Below are positions 50,106 to 58,401 of a stretch of 64,000 nucleotides of DNA, piece by piece. The stretch is from SG8-30 sp963695085 (GTDB taxonomy: Bacteria > Pseudomonadota > Gammaproteobacteria > Steroidobacterales > Steroidobacteraceae), in contig CAVOFV010000008.1 of assembly GCA_963695085.1 (NCBI GenBank), positions 1 through 64,000 of the forward strand, read 5' to 3'. Every line of letters begins with the position of its first letter. Position 1 is the first letter of the stretch. Both the position numbers and the translations under genes were made by a program. The notes under the pieces were generated by a model, which worked only from the letters and a program-made list of their open reading frames with translations, was not told the origin of the DNA and searched no databases.

Positions 50106-52873
50106 CCCGCGTGGCCGGCGACACACGCACGCTGTGGCTGGTGGACGGGTCGTCATACCTGTACCGCGCTTTCTACGCGCTGCCGCCGCTGACGACCTCG
50201 CGCGGCGAGCCGACCGGCGCCGTGCTGGGCGTGATCAACATGCTGAACAAGTCGCTGCGCGAGGACGCGCCGGAGCTGATCGCGGTCGTGTTCGACGCGC
50301 CGGGCAGGACCTTCCGCGACGAACTGTTCGAGCAGTACAAGGCGCACCGCCCGCCGATGCCGGACGACCTGCGCGCGCAGGTGCAGCCGCTGCTCGAGGC
50401 GGTCGAAGCGCTCGGGCTGCCGCTGTTGCGCATTGCGGGCGTCGAGGCGGACGACGTGATCGGCACGCTGGCCACGCAGGCCGCCGCGGCCGGCGTGCGC
50501 TGCGTGATCTCGACCGGCGACAAGGACATGGCCCAGCTGGTCACGGACCAGGTGACGCTGGTCAACACGATGACCGGCGCGCGGCTCGACCGGGACGGCG
50601 TCAAGGCCAAGTTCGACGTCATGCCCGGGCAGATCGTCGATTACCTCGCGCTGGTCGGCGACACGTCCGACAACATCCCGGGCGTGCCCAAGGTCGGACC
50701 CAAGACCGCGGCCAAGTGGCTCGCGCAATACGGCACGCTCGACGCGATCATCGGGCACGCCGAGGACATCCCGGGCAAGGTCGGCGAAAGCCTGCGCGAG
50801 AACCTGGAGCGGCTGAAGCTGTCGCGCCTGCTGGCGACCATCCGCTGCGACCTCGAACTCGGGGTGGGCCTCGACGACCTCGGGCGCCGTGCGCCGGACC
50901 TCGAGCGGCAGCGCGCCCTGTACGGCAAGCTCGAGCTCAACACATTGCTTCGTCAGCTCGACGGCGGCGAGGCGCCGGCCGCCGGCCGGCCGCGCGCCGT
51001 GGCGGCACCTGCGGCGGTACCCACCGCGGCACTGGCCGCGGTACCCGCCGCGCCGCCCGCACCGACGCGCGAATACGAGACGGTGCTGGAGCAACGGCAA
51101 CTCGATGCATGGCTGGCGCGCCTCGAACAGGCGGAGGCGTTCGCCTTCGACACCGAGACCACCAGTCTCGACTACATGGCGGCCGAGATCGTCGGCGTGT
51201 CGTTCGCCGTCGAGCCGGGCCGGGCGGCCTACGTGCCGCTCGCGCACGACTACCCGGGCGCGCCGGACCAGCTCGACCGCGGGCGCGTGCTGGCCGCGCT
51301 CAAGCCGCTGCTCGAGGACCCCGCGCGCGCCAAGATCGGTCACCACCTGAAGTACGACGCGCACGTGCTCGCCAACCATGGCGTCGCGCTCGACGGCATG
51401 CGCTACGACTCGATGCTCGAATCCTACGTGCTGAACTCGACGGCGATCCGCCACGACATGGACGCCTGTGCGCAGCGCTACCTCGGCATCAAGACCATCA
51501 GCTACGAGGACGTCGCCGGCAAGGGCGCCAGGCAGCTGTCGTTCAACGAGGTGCCGCTGGAGACCGCCGCGGAGTATGCGGCCGAGGACGCCGACGTCAC
51601 GCTGCAGCTGCACCGCGCGCTGTGGCGGGGGCTCGAGGCCGAGCCATCGCTGCGCGGGCTCTACGAGGACATCGAGCAGCCGCTGATCGGCGTGCTGTTC
51701 CGCATGGAGCACTACGGCGTGCTGGTGGACGGCGGCGTGCTCAGGGCGCACGGCGTCGAGCTCACGACGCGCCTCGCCGAACTCGAGGCCGACGCGCACC
51801 GGCTCGCCGGGCAGCCCTTCAACCTCGACTCGCCGAAGCAGCTGCAGGAGATCCTGTTCGACAAGATGGACCTGCCGGTCGTGCGCAAGACGCCGACCGG
51901 GCAACCGTCCACCGCCGAGGACGTGCTGGAGGAACTGGCCGGCGAGTACCCGCTGCCGAGGGTCATCCTCGAATACCGCGGGCTGGCCAAGCTCAAGTCC
52001 ACCTATACCGACAAGCTGCCGGCGCAGATCGACGAGCGCACCGGGCGCGTGCACACCTCTTATCACCAGGCCGTCGCGGTCACCGGCCGGCTGTCGTCGA
52101 GCGACCCGAACCTGCAGAACATCCCGATCCGCACGCCGGAGGGGCGGCGCATCCGCCAGGCATTCGTGGCGCCGCCGGGCCACCTGCTGCTGGCCGCCGA
52201 CTACTCGCAGGTCGAGCTGCGCATCATGGCGCACCTGTCCGGCGACCAGCACCTGCGCCGCGCCTTCGACGAGGACGGCGACATCCACCGCGCCACCGCC
52301 GCCGAGGTCTTCGAGGTCGCGCCGGGCGAGGTCACGCCGGACCAGCGGCGCGCCGCCAAGGCCATCAACTTCGGCCTCATGTACGGCATGTCCGCGTTCG
52401 GGCTCGCGCGCCAGCTCGGCATCGCGCGCGGCGCGGCGCAGGAGTACGTCGAGCGCTACTTCGAGCGCTACCCGGCGGTCAAGCAGTTCATGGACGACAC
52501 GCGCGAGCAGGCGCGCAGCCGCGGTTACGTGGAGACCGTGTTCGGACGGCGCCTGTACCTGCCGGAGATCCGCTCACGCAATCACCAGCGGCGGCAGTAC
52601 GCGGAGCGCAGCGCCATCAACGCGCCGATGCAGGGCACGGCGGCGGACCTCATCAAGCGCGCGATGATCGAGGTGGACCGCTGGCTGCTGCGCGAACGCT
52701 GCGGCGCGCGGCTCGTCATGCAGGTGCACGACGAGCTGGTGCTCGAAGTGCCCAGCGGCGAGGCCGATGCCGTGCGCGACCGGGTGGTCTCGTTCATGGC
52801 CGGCGCGGCCGAGCTGGCGGTGCCGCTCAAGGTGGACGCGAAGCTCGGCCCCAACTGGGACGAGGCACATTAG
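50102..52873 (+). CDS. polA: DNA polymerase I
   Basis: A 923-residue protein. The 5' nuclease (residues 1-285) has VDGSSYLYRAFYAL, IAGVEADDVIGTLA, STGDKDMAQLV and YLALVGDTSDNIPGVPKVGPKTA. An Ala/Pro linker follows. The 3'-5' proofreading domain keeps its acidic pair in FAFDTETTSLD near residue 350. The polymerase domain has TGRLSSSDPNLQNIPIRT near 666, DYSQVELRIMAHLS near 700, AAKAINFGLMYGMSAFGLA and QVHDELVLEV near 874. All three activities look intact. The start is GTG, overlapping lptM. An sRNA locus, engB, cytochrome c4 and dsbA follow, as in pseudomonads. Confidence 0.97.
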   Translation: MTRVAGDTRTLWLVDGSSYLYRAFYALPPLTTSRGEPTGAVLGVINMLNKSLREDAPELIAVVFDAPGRTFRDELFEQYKAHRPPMPDDLRAQVQPLLEAVEALGLPLLRIAGVEADDVIGTLATQAAAAGVRCVISTGDKDMAQLVTDQVTLVNTMTGARLDRDGVKAKFDVMPGQIVDYLALVGDTSDNIPGVPKVGPKTAAKWLAQYGTLDAIIGHAEDIPGKVGESLRENLERLKLSRLLATIRCDLELGVGLDDLGRRAPDLERQRALYGKLELNTLLRQLDGGEAPAAGRPRAVAAPAAVPTAALAAVPAAPPAPTREYETVLEQRQLDAWLARLEQAEAFAFDTETTSLDYMAAEIVGVSFAVEPGRAAYVPLAHDYPGAPDQLDRGRVLAALKPLLEDPARAKIGHHLKYDAHVLANHGVALDGMRYDSMLESYVLNSTAIRHDMDACAQRYLGIKTISYEDVAGKGARQLSFNEVPLETAAEYAAEDADVTLQLHRALWRGLEAEPSLRGLYEDIEQPLIGVLFRMEHYGVLVDGGVLRAHGVELTTRLAELEADAHRLAGQPFNLDSPKQLQEILFDKMDLPVVRKTPTGQPSTAEDVLEELAGEYPLPRVILEYRGLAKLKSTYTDKLPAQIDERTGRVHTSYHQAVAVTGRLSSSDPNLQNIPIRTPEGRRIRQAFVAPPGHLLLAADYSQVELRIMAHLSGDQHLRRAFDEDGDIHRATAAEVFEVAPGEVTPDQRRAAKAINFGLMYGMSAFGLARQLGIARGAAQEYVERYFERYPAVKQFMDDTREQARSRGYVETVFGRRLYLPEIRSRNHQRRQYAERSAINAPMQGTAADLIKRAMIEVDRWLLRERCGARLVMQVHDELVLEVPSGEADAVRDRVVSFMAGAAELAVPLKVDAKLGPNWDEAH

Positions 52874-52924
52874 GGTCTTTTAAATCAACGGGTTATGGGC
52901 TGCGCCCGCTTCCAGCCGGCGCTT

Positions 52925-52951
52925 GAACTTTCTGCAGGTGCCCTCATCTAA
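52925..52951 (+). promoter_or_regulatory. Sigma-E/AlgU-type promoter of the polA-engB small RNA
   Basis: GAACTT, a 16-base spacer and TCTAA match the envelope-stress sigma factor pattern (GAACTT-N16/17-TCnnA). The predicted start is seven bases downstream, exactly where a 5' hairpin begins. In Pseudomonas the small RNA ErsA at the same place is AlgU-dependent. Confidence 0.7.
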
Positions 52952-52957
52952 GATTTT

Positions 52958-53068
52958 GAGCGCCGGAAGGCGCTCCCCGCTGCACCTCCCTGAGCGGGTA
53001 ACCCGGACAGCATCCCCAATTGGCCCGGGTTTCTTGCCCGGCGGTTCGCAAGGACCGCCGGGCTTTTC
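52958..53068 (+). ncRNA. Probable small RNA at the Spot 42/ErsA position
   Basis: This interval of about 111 bases has no coding sequence but a full small-RNA layout. A 5' hairpin (GAGCGCC-GGAA-GGCGCTC, 52958-52975) is followed by a second hairpin with stem CCCGCT/AGCGGG and an exposed loop GCACCTCCCTG. A third weak stem is AACCCGG/CCGGGTT. It ends with an intrinsic terminator. The CCTCC loop is complementary to ribosome-binding sites, so it may repress translation of target messages. It lies between polA and engB, where E. coli has Spot 42 and Pseudomonas has ErsA, and has an AlgU-type promoter. Sequence identity to either was not assessed. Confidence 0.65.
53036..53068 (+). terminator. Intrinsic terminator of the small RNA
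   Basis: A 10-bp stem, GCCCGGCGGT with ACCGCCGGGC, is followed by TTTTCTCTTT. The plus-strand U tract suits the small RNA; the convergent engB gene begins its 3' end 18 bases further on. Confidence 0.82.
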
Positions 53069-53085
53069 TCTTTGAGGTGTCCCGT

Positions 53086-53679
53086 TCACGCCGCGGCCGT
53101 GCCCAGCATCGCTTCGAGTTGCTTGCGCGCCTCTTCCACGCCGTCGCCGCTGACGGCCGAGAACAACTGCGCGGTCGCGTCCGCGCCGAGGTCGGCGCGC
53201 ACGCGCCTGAGCGTCTCGCGGGCCTCGTTGCGGCTCAGCTTGTCGCACTTGGACAGCAGCAGGTGCACCGGCATGCCGCGCGAGCGCGCGAAGCCGATCA
53301 TCTGCCAGTCGGTCCCGGTCAGCGGCCGGCGCGAGTCCATGATCACGAACAGGCCGCCCAGCGAGCGGCGCTGGCTGAAGAGGGCTTCCATCAGGCCGCG
53401 CCAGTGCTCGCGCAGCTTCGGCGGTACCCGCGCGTAGCCGTAACCCGGCAGGTCCACGAGACGGGCGCCGGGCCGCAGTTCGAAGAAGTTGACGAGCTGG
53501 GTGCGGCCCGGGGTCTTGCTGGTGCGCGCCAGGTCGCGGCGGTGCACGATGGCGTTGATGGCGCTCGACTTGCCGCCGTTGGAACGGCCCGCGAACGCGA
53601 CCTCGACGCCCGTGTCCACGCAGAAACCGGCTGCGTCATTGGCGCTGGTGAGGAAGTGGGCCTGCGGGTACGTTGACAT
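53086..53679 (-). CDS. engB: Ribosome biogenesis GTPase EngB (YihA/YsxC)
   Basis: A 197-residue protein. G1 is FAGRSNGGKSSAINAI; TSKTPGRTQLVNFF holds the switch I Thr; DLPGYGYARVP is G3; LLSKCDKLSR is G4; and FSAVSGDG is G5. G1 has GRSNGGKSS rather than the usual GRSNVGKSS, still a valid P-loop. EngB acts in large ribosomal subunit assembly. The ATG at MSTYPQAHF matches the family start, although the frame is open far upstream antisense to the cytochrome gene. It is convergent with the small RNA. Confidence 0.93.
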   Translation of the reverse strand: MSTYPQAHFLTSANDAAGFCVDTGVEVAFAGRSNGGKSSAINAIVHRRDLARTSKTPGRTQLVNFFELRPGARLVDLPGYGYARVPPKLREHWRGLMEALFSQRRSLGGLFVIMDSRRPLTGTDWQMIGFARSRGMPVHLLLSKCDKLSRNEARETLRRVRADLGADATAQLFSAVSGDGVEEARKQLEAMLGTAAA

Positions 53680-53714
53680 TGCTGGGGAATGGGCGCCAGG
53701 GCGGGCGGCTTGCG

Positions 53715-53720
53715 TATAAT
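53715..53720 (+). promoter_or_regulatory. Candidate -10 element for cytochrome c4
   Basis: TATAAT in GC-rich DNA, 70 bases before the cytochrome c4 ATG, between divergent engB and cc4. No strong -35 box at 17 bases. Confidence 0.5.
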
Positions 53721-53790
53721 GCCCGGCGCGGCGACTGGCCGTCCAACGCCCAGGCACCCGGCCCGCCGCACAATACGGAGCCCGCTGCAG

Positions 53791-54399
53791 ATGAAGATCC
53801 CGTTCACCGCCCTGGCAACGCTGGTCCTGCTGGCCGCCCCGGTCGCGCTCGCCGAGACCGGCGATGCCGCAGCCGGCGCGCAGAAGGCCGCCGTGTGCGG
53901 CGCCTGCCACGGCGCCGACGGCAACAGCTTCAATCCTGAGTGGCCGAGCCTGGCCGGCCAGCACGCCAGCTACATCGCCGCGCAACTGGCGCTGTTCAAG
54001 GACGGCGTGCGCAACAACCCGCTCATGACGCCGATGGCGATGCCGCTGACGGTGCAGGACATGGCGGACCTCGGCGCCTACTTCGCCGCGCAACCGGCCA
54101 CGGGGCTCGCGGCCGACCCGTCGAACTACCGGGCGGGCGAGACGCTGTACCGCGGCGGCGATCGCGGCCGCGGCCTGCCCGCCTGCATCACCTGCCACGG
54201 ACCGCAGGGCAAGGGCAACGCGCCGGCGCAGTATCCGGCCATTCACGGTCAGCACGCGGCCTATTCGTACGCGCAGCTGCAGGCCTATGCCGCCGGCACG
54301 CGCAAGCCGGTCGCCAACGACATCATGCAACTCATCGCCGCCAGGCTGAGCGACGAGGAAATGCGCGCAGTCGCCTCCTACATGCAGGGGTTGCGCTGA
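53791..54399 (+). CDS. Cytochrome c4
   Basis: A 202-residue di-haem protein. A signal peptide (FTALATLVLLAAPVALA) is followed by two homologous haem domains: CGACHGADGNSFNPEWPSLAGQHASYIAAQL and CITCHGPQGKGNAPAQYPAIHGQHAAYSYAQL. Axial methionines lie in TPMA and at MQLIA-type positions. It transfers electrons in the periplasm, usually to terminal oxidases. Its place after engB and before dsbA is conserved in pseudomonads. Confidence 0.94.
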   Translation: MKIPFTALATLVLLAAPVALAETGDAAAGAQKAAVCGACHGADGNSFNPEWPSLAGQHASYIAAQLALFKDGVRNNPLMTPMAMPLTVQDMADLGAYFAAQPATGLAADPSNYRAGETLYRGGDRGRGLPACITCHGPQGKGNAPAQYPAIHGQHAAYSYAQLQAYAAGTRKPVANDIMQLIAARLSDEEMRAVASYMQGLR

Positions 54400-54479
54400 A
54401 CCGGTCTTTTGCGGGCGGCGGGTGAACCTGACCGGCCGGCCGCACTCAAAGCAGGCACGCACTTGAGGGAGCATCGATC

Positions 54480-55376
54480 ATGAACCGTATCCTGGTGAGC
54501 GCCGCGGCGGCGCTCGGATTCGCTGCCTGCGGCGGCGAAGCGCCGGCCACCGCCGGTGACGCCGTGGCGACGCCGCCGGCGGCCCAGTCCGTGCCGGCCG
54601 CCGAGGCCGAACTGATTTCGCCGCCGCCGAGGCCCGACCAGCCTGCGGCGGTCGTCGACGGGGAAAGCGTCGACTCCGATGCGCGGGTCACCAGCAGCCC
54701 GATCGCGGCGGCCGTCGCCGCCAGCACGCCCGCGCCGGCACCCGCTGCCGCGCCCGCGCCCGCGCCCGCCTTCGACTGGAAAGCCGGCGTGCACTACACG
54801 CTGCTGCCGGTCGCGCAGCCAGTCTCGACCGCGCCGGGCGAGGTCGAAGTCACCGTGATCTTCTGGTACGGCTGCGGTCACTGCTTCTCGCTGGAGCCGC
54901 TGGTCGAGGCCTGGGAGGCGAAGGGCCGCCCCGCCTACGTCAAGGTCGTGCGCATGCCCGTGATCTGGAACGAGGTGGCGCGCGAGGACGCGCGGCTGTT
55001 CTACACCATCGAGGCGCTCGGCAAGCTCAGGGAACTGAACTTGGCCGTGTTCCGGGAAGTTCACGTGAACCGCAACCCGATGACGACGCTCGCGCCGGGC
55101 AATCGCGTGGACACCGTGGCCACCGAGAAGAACGCGCGTGCGTTCCTGCTGGCAAATGGCGTCAGCGCCGAGGATTTCGGCCGCGTGTACCGCTCCTTCT
55201 CCGTCGAGAACAAGCTGCGCCAGGCCGAGAACATGTCGCGCCGCTACCTCGCCGACCACACGCCGATGGTGATCGTGCAAGGCAAGTACATGACCGACGT
55301 GACCATGGCCGGCAGCCCGGACAAGCTGTTCGACGTGATCGACGACCTCGCCGCGCGCGAGCGCAGCGGCGGCTGA
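54480..55376 (+). CDS. dsbA: Thiol:disulphide interchange protein DsbA-like, lipoprotein form
   Basis: A 298-residue protein. AAAALGFAACGG looks like a lipobox, followed by about 75 residues of Ala/Pro-rich linker not found in standard DsbA. The DsbA domain then begins (FDWKAGVHYTLLPVAQPVS), with the active site WYGCGHCFSLEPLV (CGHC), a helical insertion, and the cis-proline in HTPMVIVQGKY. It oxidises cysteines of exported proteins. The linker and lipid anchor would tether it to a membrane. It sits after cytochrome c4 as in pseudomonads, and an intrinsic terminator follows. Confidence 0.9.
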   Translation: MNRILVSAAAALGFAACGGEAPATAGDAVATPPAAQSVPAAEAELISPPPRPDQPAAVVDGESVDSDARVTSSPIAAAVAASTPAPAPAAAPAPAPAFDWKAGVHYTLLPVAQPVSTAPGEVEVTVIFWYGCGHCFSLEPLVEAWEAKGRPAYVKVVRMPVIWNEVAREDARLFYTIEALGKLRELNLAVFREVHVNRNPMTTLAPGNRVDTVATEKNARAFLLANGVSAEDFGRVYRSFSVENKLRQAENMSRRYLADHTPMVIVQGKYMTDVTMAGSPDKLFDVIDDLAARERSGG

Positions 55377-55393
55377 GTGTCCGCGATGCCTGA

Positions 55394-55428
55394 ACGCGCC
55401 CGCGGCCGGTCACGGCCGCGGGCGTTTT
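55394..55428 (+). terminator. Intrinsic terminator
   Basis: An 11-bp stem, GCCCGCGGCCG with CGGCCGCGGGC around GTCA, followed by GTTTTC. It ends the dsbA transcript. Confidence 0.85.
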
Positions 55429-55471
55429 CGCGCCAGGGCTGTGCCAGGAGGCGGCAGCCCCGGAGCCGCGC

Positions 55472-56443
55472 ATGCTGAACTGCTTCGTGCCGGAGTCCCA
55501 GGGCCTCTCGCGACTCGAGCCGCCGCCGCCGGTGATCCCCGAGCATTGCCTGTGGGTGGACCTGCTCGAACCGACCGTCGAGGAGGAGCTTGCGGTCGAA
55601 CGGTTTCTCGCGGTCGAGGTGCCGACCCACGAGGAAATGCGCGAGATCGAGACCTCGAACCGCCTGTATGAGGACGACGGCGCGCTGTACATGACCGCGA
55701 CGGTGGTCGCGCGCATCGACACCGACCGGCCGGAGACGGCTGCGGTCACGTTCATCCTGGCGCGCAACAAGCTGATCACCAAGCGCTACCACGACACGCT
55801 GCCGTTCCGACGCTTCATTGCCCACGTGCAACGGCAGACCGGTGTGCCGTCGTCGGCCGCCGCCGTGCTGGCTGGCCTGCTGGAAGCGGTGATCCAGCGC
55901 AGCGCGGACATCCTCGAACGGGTCGGCGCGGACCTGGACGAAACGTCGGCGGGCATCTTCGCGCCGCGCCGCCGGGGCAACAACGTGTCGCGCGACATGC
56001 GCGCGGTCATGCAGCGCATCGGCCGCTCCGGCGACCTGGTGTCGAAGTCCCGCGAGAGCCTGGTCAGCCTGGGCCGGTTCCTGAGCTTCGTGCAGCAGTC
56101 CGCGGCACTGACCCTGGCGCAGGACCTGCGCGCGCGGTTTCGCACGCTGACGCGCGACGTGACGGCGCTGTCCGACCACGCCTCGTTCCTGAACACCAAG
56201 ACGTCGTTCCTGCTCGAGGCAACGCTCGGCCTGATCAACAGCGAGCAGAACGACATCATCAAGATCTTCTCGGTGGCGGCGGTCGTGTTCCTGCCGCCGA
56301 CGCTGATCGCCAGCATCTACGGCATGAACTTCCACTTCATCCCGGAACTCAGCTGGCCGGTTGGCTACCCGCTGGCGCTGCTGACGATGGTCGCCTCGGC
56401 CATCCTGCCGTACTGGTTCTTCAAGCGCCGCGGCTGGCTGTAG
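55472..56443 (+). CDS. corA: CorA-family divalent metal ion transporter
   Basis: A 323-residue protein. A long N-terminal cytoplasmic region (LWVDLLEPTVEEELAVERFL, VPTHEEMREIETSNRLYEDDGALYMTATV) leads to helical bundles and two C-terminal membrane helices. The YGMNF motif at the end of the first (FLPPTLIASIYGMNF) forms the pore mouth. It moves Mg2+ or related ions across the inner membrane. Its 3' end overlaps the convergent gene by 23 bases. Confidence 0.93.
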   Translation: MLNCFVPESQGLSRLEPPPPVIPEHCLWVDLLEPTVEEELAVERFLAVEVPTHEEMREIETSNRLYEDDGALYMTATVVARIDTDRPETAAVTFILARNKLITKRYHDTLPFRRFIAHVQRQTGVPSSAAAVLAGLLEAVIQRSADILERVGADLDETSAGIFAPRRRGNNVSRDMRAVMQRIGRSGDLVSKSRESLVSLGRFLSFVQQSAALTLAQDLRARFRTLTRDVTALSDHASFLNTKTSFLLEATLGLINSEQNDIIKIFSVAAVVFLPPTLIASIYGMNFHFIPELSWPVGYPLALLTMVASAILPYWFFKRRGWL

Positions 56444-57185
56444 CCGGGCCGTCGCCCCGCCAGAACGCGCGCAGGATCCACGACACCGCGAGCGCCGCCA
56501 GCAGGTGCTTGAGGCTGTGGCCGCCGATGACCCCGCCGGCCGCGTAGATCGCCGCGTCGAAATGCTCGGCCAGCTTGGCGAGCGCGTAGCTGCCGATGGC
56601 AATCCACAACCAGCGGTCCTGGATGCCCGTGCCGCGGAACAGCAGGAGCATCATCGGGATCAGCAGCATGGGCAGGAACTGCACGACCGCGTAGGGCCGC
56701 AGGTCGCCGTGCCCCTGCAACTCGGTCGCGGACCACCAGGCGACGCTCGCCATGCCGGTCACGATCAGCGGCCCCAGCATTGCGCGGCCGACTCTTTGCG
56801 ACATGCGGTCCTGGATCACCGCCGCGAACAGCGCCATGAAGGCGATGCTCATCGGCAGCCGGTCCCAGACCAGCGTCGGCGTCGAAGGCGCCCAGTGGTA
56901 GTACGCGGAGCCGGCAGCGACCAGCGCCACGCCGATGCAGATGATCGCGTACGCCGGCCGCAACGCCGTCTGCCGCAGGCTGGCGAGCCGGCCCAGCCCG
57001 TACAGCGCGACCAGCAGGAACGGGATGTTGCTGGCCATGCTCCAGAAGTTGGCGACCCCAAGCCAGGCGCGGCCGTCGGCGAATTGGTGGTAGGCCGGGT
57101 CCTGCGGGAACCGCGGCAGGAAGAACGCGGCGATGATGCCCGCCGTGGCCACGGCCAGCACCAGCAGGTGGCGCCAGTTCGGCAT
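56421..57185 (-). CDS. Ceramidase/CREST-like membrane protein
   Basis: A 254-residue protein with about seven helices. AWLGVANFWSMASNIPFLLVALYGL, then GSAYYHWAPSTPTLVWDRLPMSIAFMALFAAVI and GGHSLKHLLAALAVSWILRAF match the alkaline-ceramidase/CREST pattern of paired histidines and aspartate that bind zinc. Bacterial members have uncertain lipid amide or other hydrolase activity. ATG 57185 has GAGG eight bases upstream; ATG 57203 is also possible. Confidence 0.75.
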   Translation of the reverse strand: MPNWRHLLVLAVATAGIIAAFFLPRFPQDPAYHQFADGRAWLGVANFWSMASNIPFLLVALYGLGRLASLRQTALRPAYAIICIGVALVAAGSAYYHWAPSTPTLVWDRLPMSIAFMALFAAVIQDRMSQRVGRAMLGPLIVTGMASVAWWSATELQGHGDLRPYAVVQFLPMLLIPMMLLLFRGTGIQDRWLWIAIGSYALAKLAEHFDAAIYAAGGVIGGHSLKHLLAALAVSWILRAFWRGDGPATASRGA

Positions 57186-57252
57186 GCGGGGTGCCTCGTG
57201 CATCAGCCGGTCGCGGCCCGGGCCGTGAGCCACGGCCCGAACCGCTGGCAGG

Positions 57253-57876
57253 TCAATGCGCGTGCGCGGTTTCTGGCGCCGCGGCCTCGCCGTGGTGGCC
57301 GCCGGCCATCATCGCCGTGTGGATGCCTTCGACGTAGTGCACGTAGGCCACGTAGGCCGCCACGAACTCGCGACCAGCCGCGACGCTCTCGTCCTTGTGC
57401 GCGGCAGCGGCCGCGGCACGGTCGTATCTTTCGCGGATGGCCCTGGCCAGGTGGTCGCCGATGTGCCCGATCATGTCGTCGGCCGAGCCGTCGGCCAGGG
57501 CGCGGTCGGCCATGGCGATGACCGGTTCGACCGGTTCATCCTTGATGCCGGTATACGGCGCTCCCTCGCCCGCGCGGTGCAGGCGGACGAGCGTCTCGAG
57601 GAAATGGCGATCGGCCAGCTCTCTCGCGTCGGGGCCCTTGGCGCGTACCGCCACGCTGCGCGCAAACGCCGCCTTGATCTCCGCTTCATCGTGCGGCCCG
57701 ACCCACTTCAGCACCGGCGTGACGTCGCCCACGTCCAGCGCCGCCTGTGCCTCCGCGATGACCGGCCCGCTGGTCGAGTCGCAGTGCGCGACGGCACTGC
57801 CTGCCAGCAAGGCCGCGAGCACCCCGGCGAGAATCGCCGATCCCGTTGCCGCACCGAGTTGCCTGATGCTTGTCAT
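57253..57876 (-). CDS. DUF6448 family exported protein
   Basis: A 207-residue protein. A signal peptide ends GSAVAHCDSTSGPVI, where the mature protein begins with AHCD. ALDVGDVTPVLKWVGPHDEAEIKAAFARS, FLETLVRLHRAGEGAPYTGIK and AAYVAYVHYVEGIH are the family signature. The many histidines (HCD, HYVEGIH, GGHHGE, HAH tail) suggest metal binding. Function is unknown. ATG 57876 fits the GAGGTGA site; an upstream in-frame GTG adds three residues. Confidence 0.8.
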   Translation of the reverse strand: MTSIRQLGAATGSAILAGVLAALLAGSAVAHCDSTSGPVIAEAQAALDVGDVTPVLKWVGPHDEAEIKAAFARSVAVRAKGPDARELADRHFLETLVRLHRAGEGAPYTGIKDEPVEPVIAMADRALADGSADDMIGHIGDHLARAIRERYDRAAAAAAHKDESVAAGREFVAAYVAYVHYVEGIHTAMMAGGHHGEAAAPETAHAH

Positions 57877-57886
57877 CGCGTTCACC

Positions 57887-58249
57887 TCACAGGTCCACCA
57901 ACGCCTTGAATCCGCCGAAGAACATGCGTTTCGCGTCGAACGGCATCGCCTTGGGATCCATCATGTCGGCCAGGCGCGGGTCCTTCATCACCTTGGCGTT
58001 GACGCGGTCACGCTGTGCACGCGACTTGTAGACGATCCATGAAAACACGACCGTCTCACCCTTCTTCAGCTTGACGCTTTGCGGGAACGACGTGAGCTTG
58101 CCCACCTTCACGTCGTCGGCGACGCATTCACAGTACTCGAGGGCGCCATGGTCACGCCAGACCTTGCCGGCCTTCATCGCCATGCGGCGATAGGCAGGCA
58201 GTTTCCTGATCGGGACCGGCACGACGAAGCCATCCACATACCTGGCCAT
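57887..58249 (-). CDS. DUF1428 family protein
   Basis: A 120-residue protein. ARYVDGFVVPVPIRKLPAYRRMAMKAGKVWRDHGALEYCECVADDV, then TVVFSWIVYKSRAQRDRVNAKVMKDPRL and MPFDAKRMFFGGFKALVDL are the DUF1428 pattern, a dimeric alpha-beta-barrel fold. Function is unknown. GGGAG lies seven bases before the ATG. It ends ten bases before the DUF6448 start, so the two may share a transcript. Confidence 0.88.
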   Translation of the reverse strand: MARYVDGFVVPVPIRKLPAYRRMAMKAGKVWRDHGALEYCECVADDVKVGKLTSFPQSVKLKKGETVVFSWIVYKSRAQRDRVNAKVMKDPRLADMMDPKAMPFDAKRMFFGGFKALVDL

Positions 58250-58292
58250 GCAAGTTCTCCCTGGTCGGTAAAGACGTGAAGTATTGTAATTC

Positions 58293-58339
58293 GGTGCCGG
58301 GTGCGGGTTTCGCGGGTTTCGCGGGTTTCGCGGGTTCGA
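58293..58339. repeat. Dispersed palindromic element, copy F (left arm only, four 9-base units)
   Basis: GGTGCCGGGT is followed by four tandem GCGGGTTTC-type units, the last degenerate, with AATTC just before as in other copies. The right arm is missing. It lies beyond the terminator of the tRNA-Arg gene. Confidence 0.78.
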
Positions 58340-58361
58340 CCCCCGCCGATGACGGTGGTGC

Positions 58362-58390
58362 AAGAAGAAAGCCCTCCTTGTGGAGGGCTT
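58362..58390 (-). terminator. Intrinsic terminator of the tRNA gene
   Basis: A 9-bp stem, AAGCCCTCC with GGAGGGCTT around ACAA on the minus strand, followed by TCTTCTTG. It lies 11 bases beyond the tRNA 3' end. Confidence 0.82.
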
Positions 58391-58401
58391 GCTTCACTCA
58401 T

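Noticed and set aside
50153..52288. Long minus-strand frame opposite polA
   Set aside because: polA is unmistakable on the plus strand; the antisense frame has no recognisable domain.
53086..54474. A 462-residue version of EngB
   Set aside because: The extra N-terminal part is antisense to the cytochrome c4 gene; the family start is at 53679.
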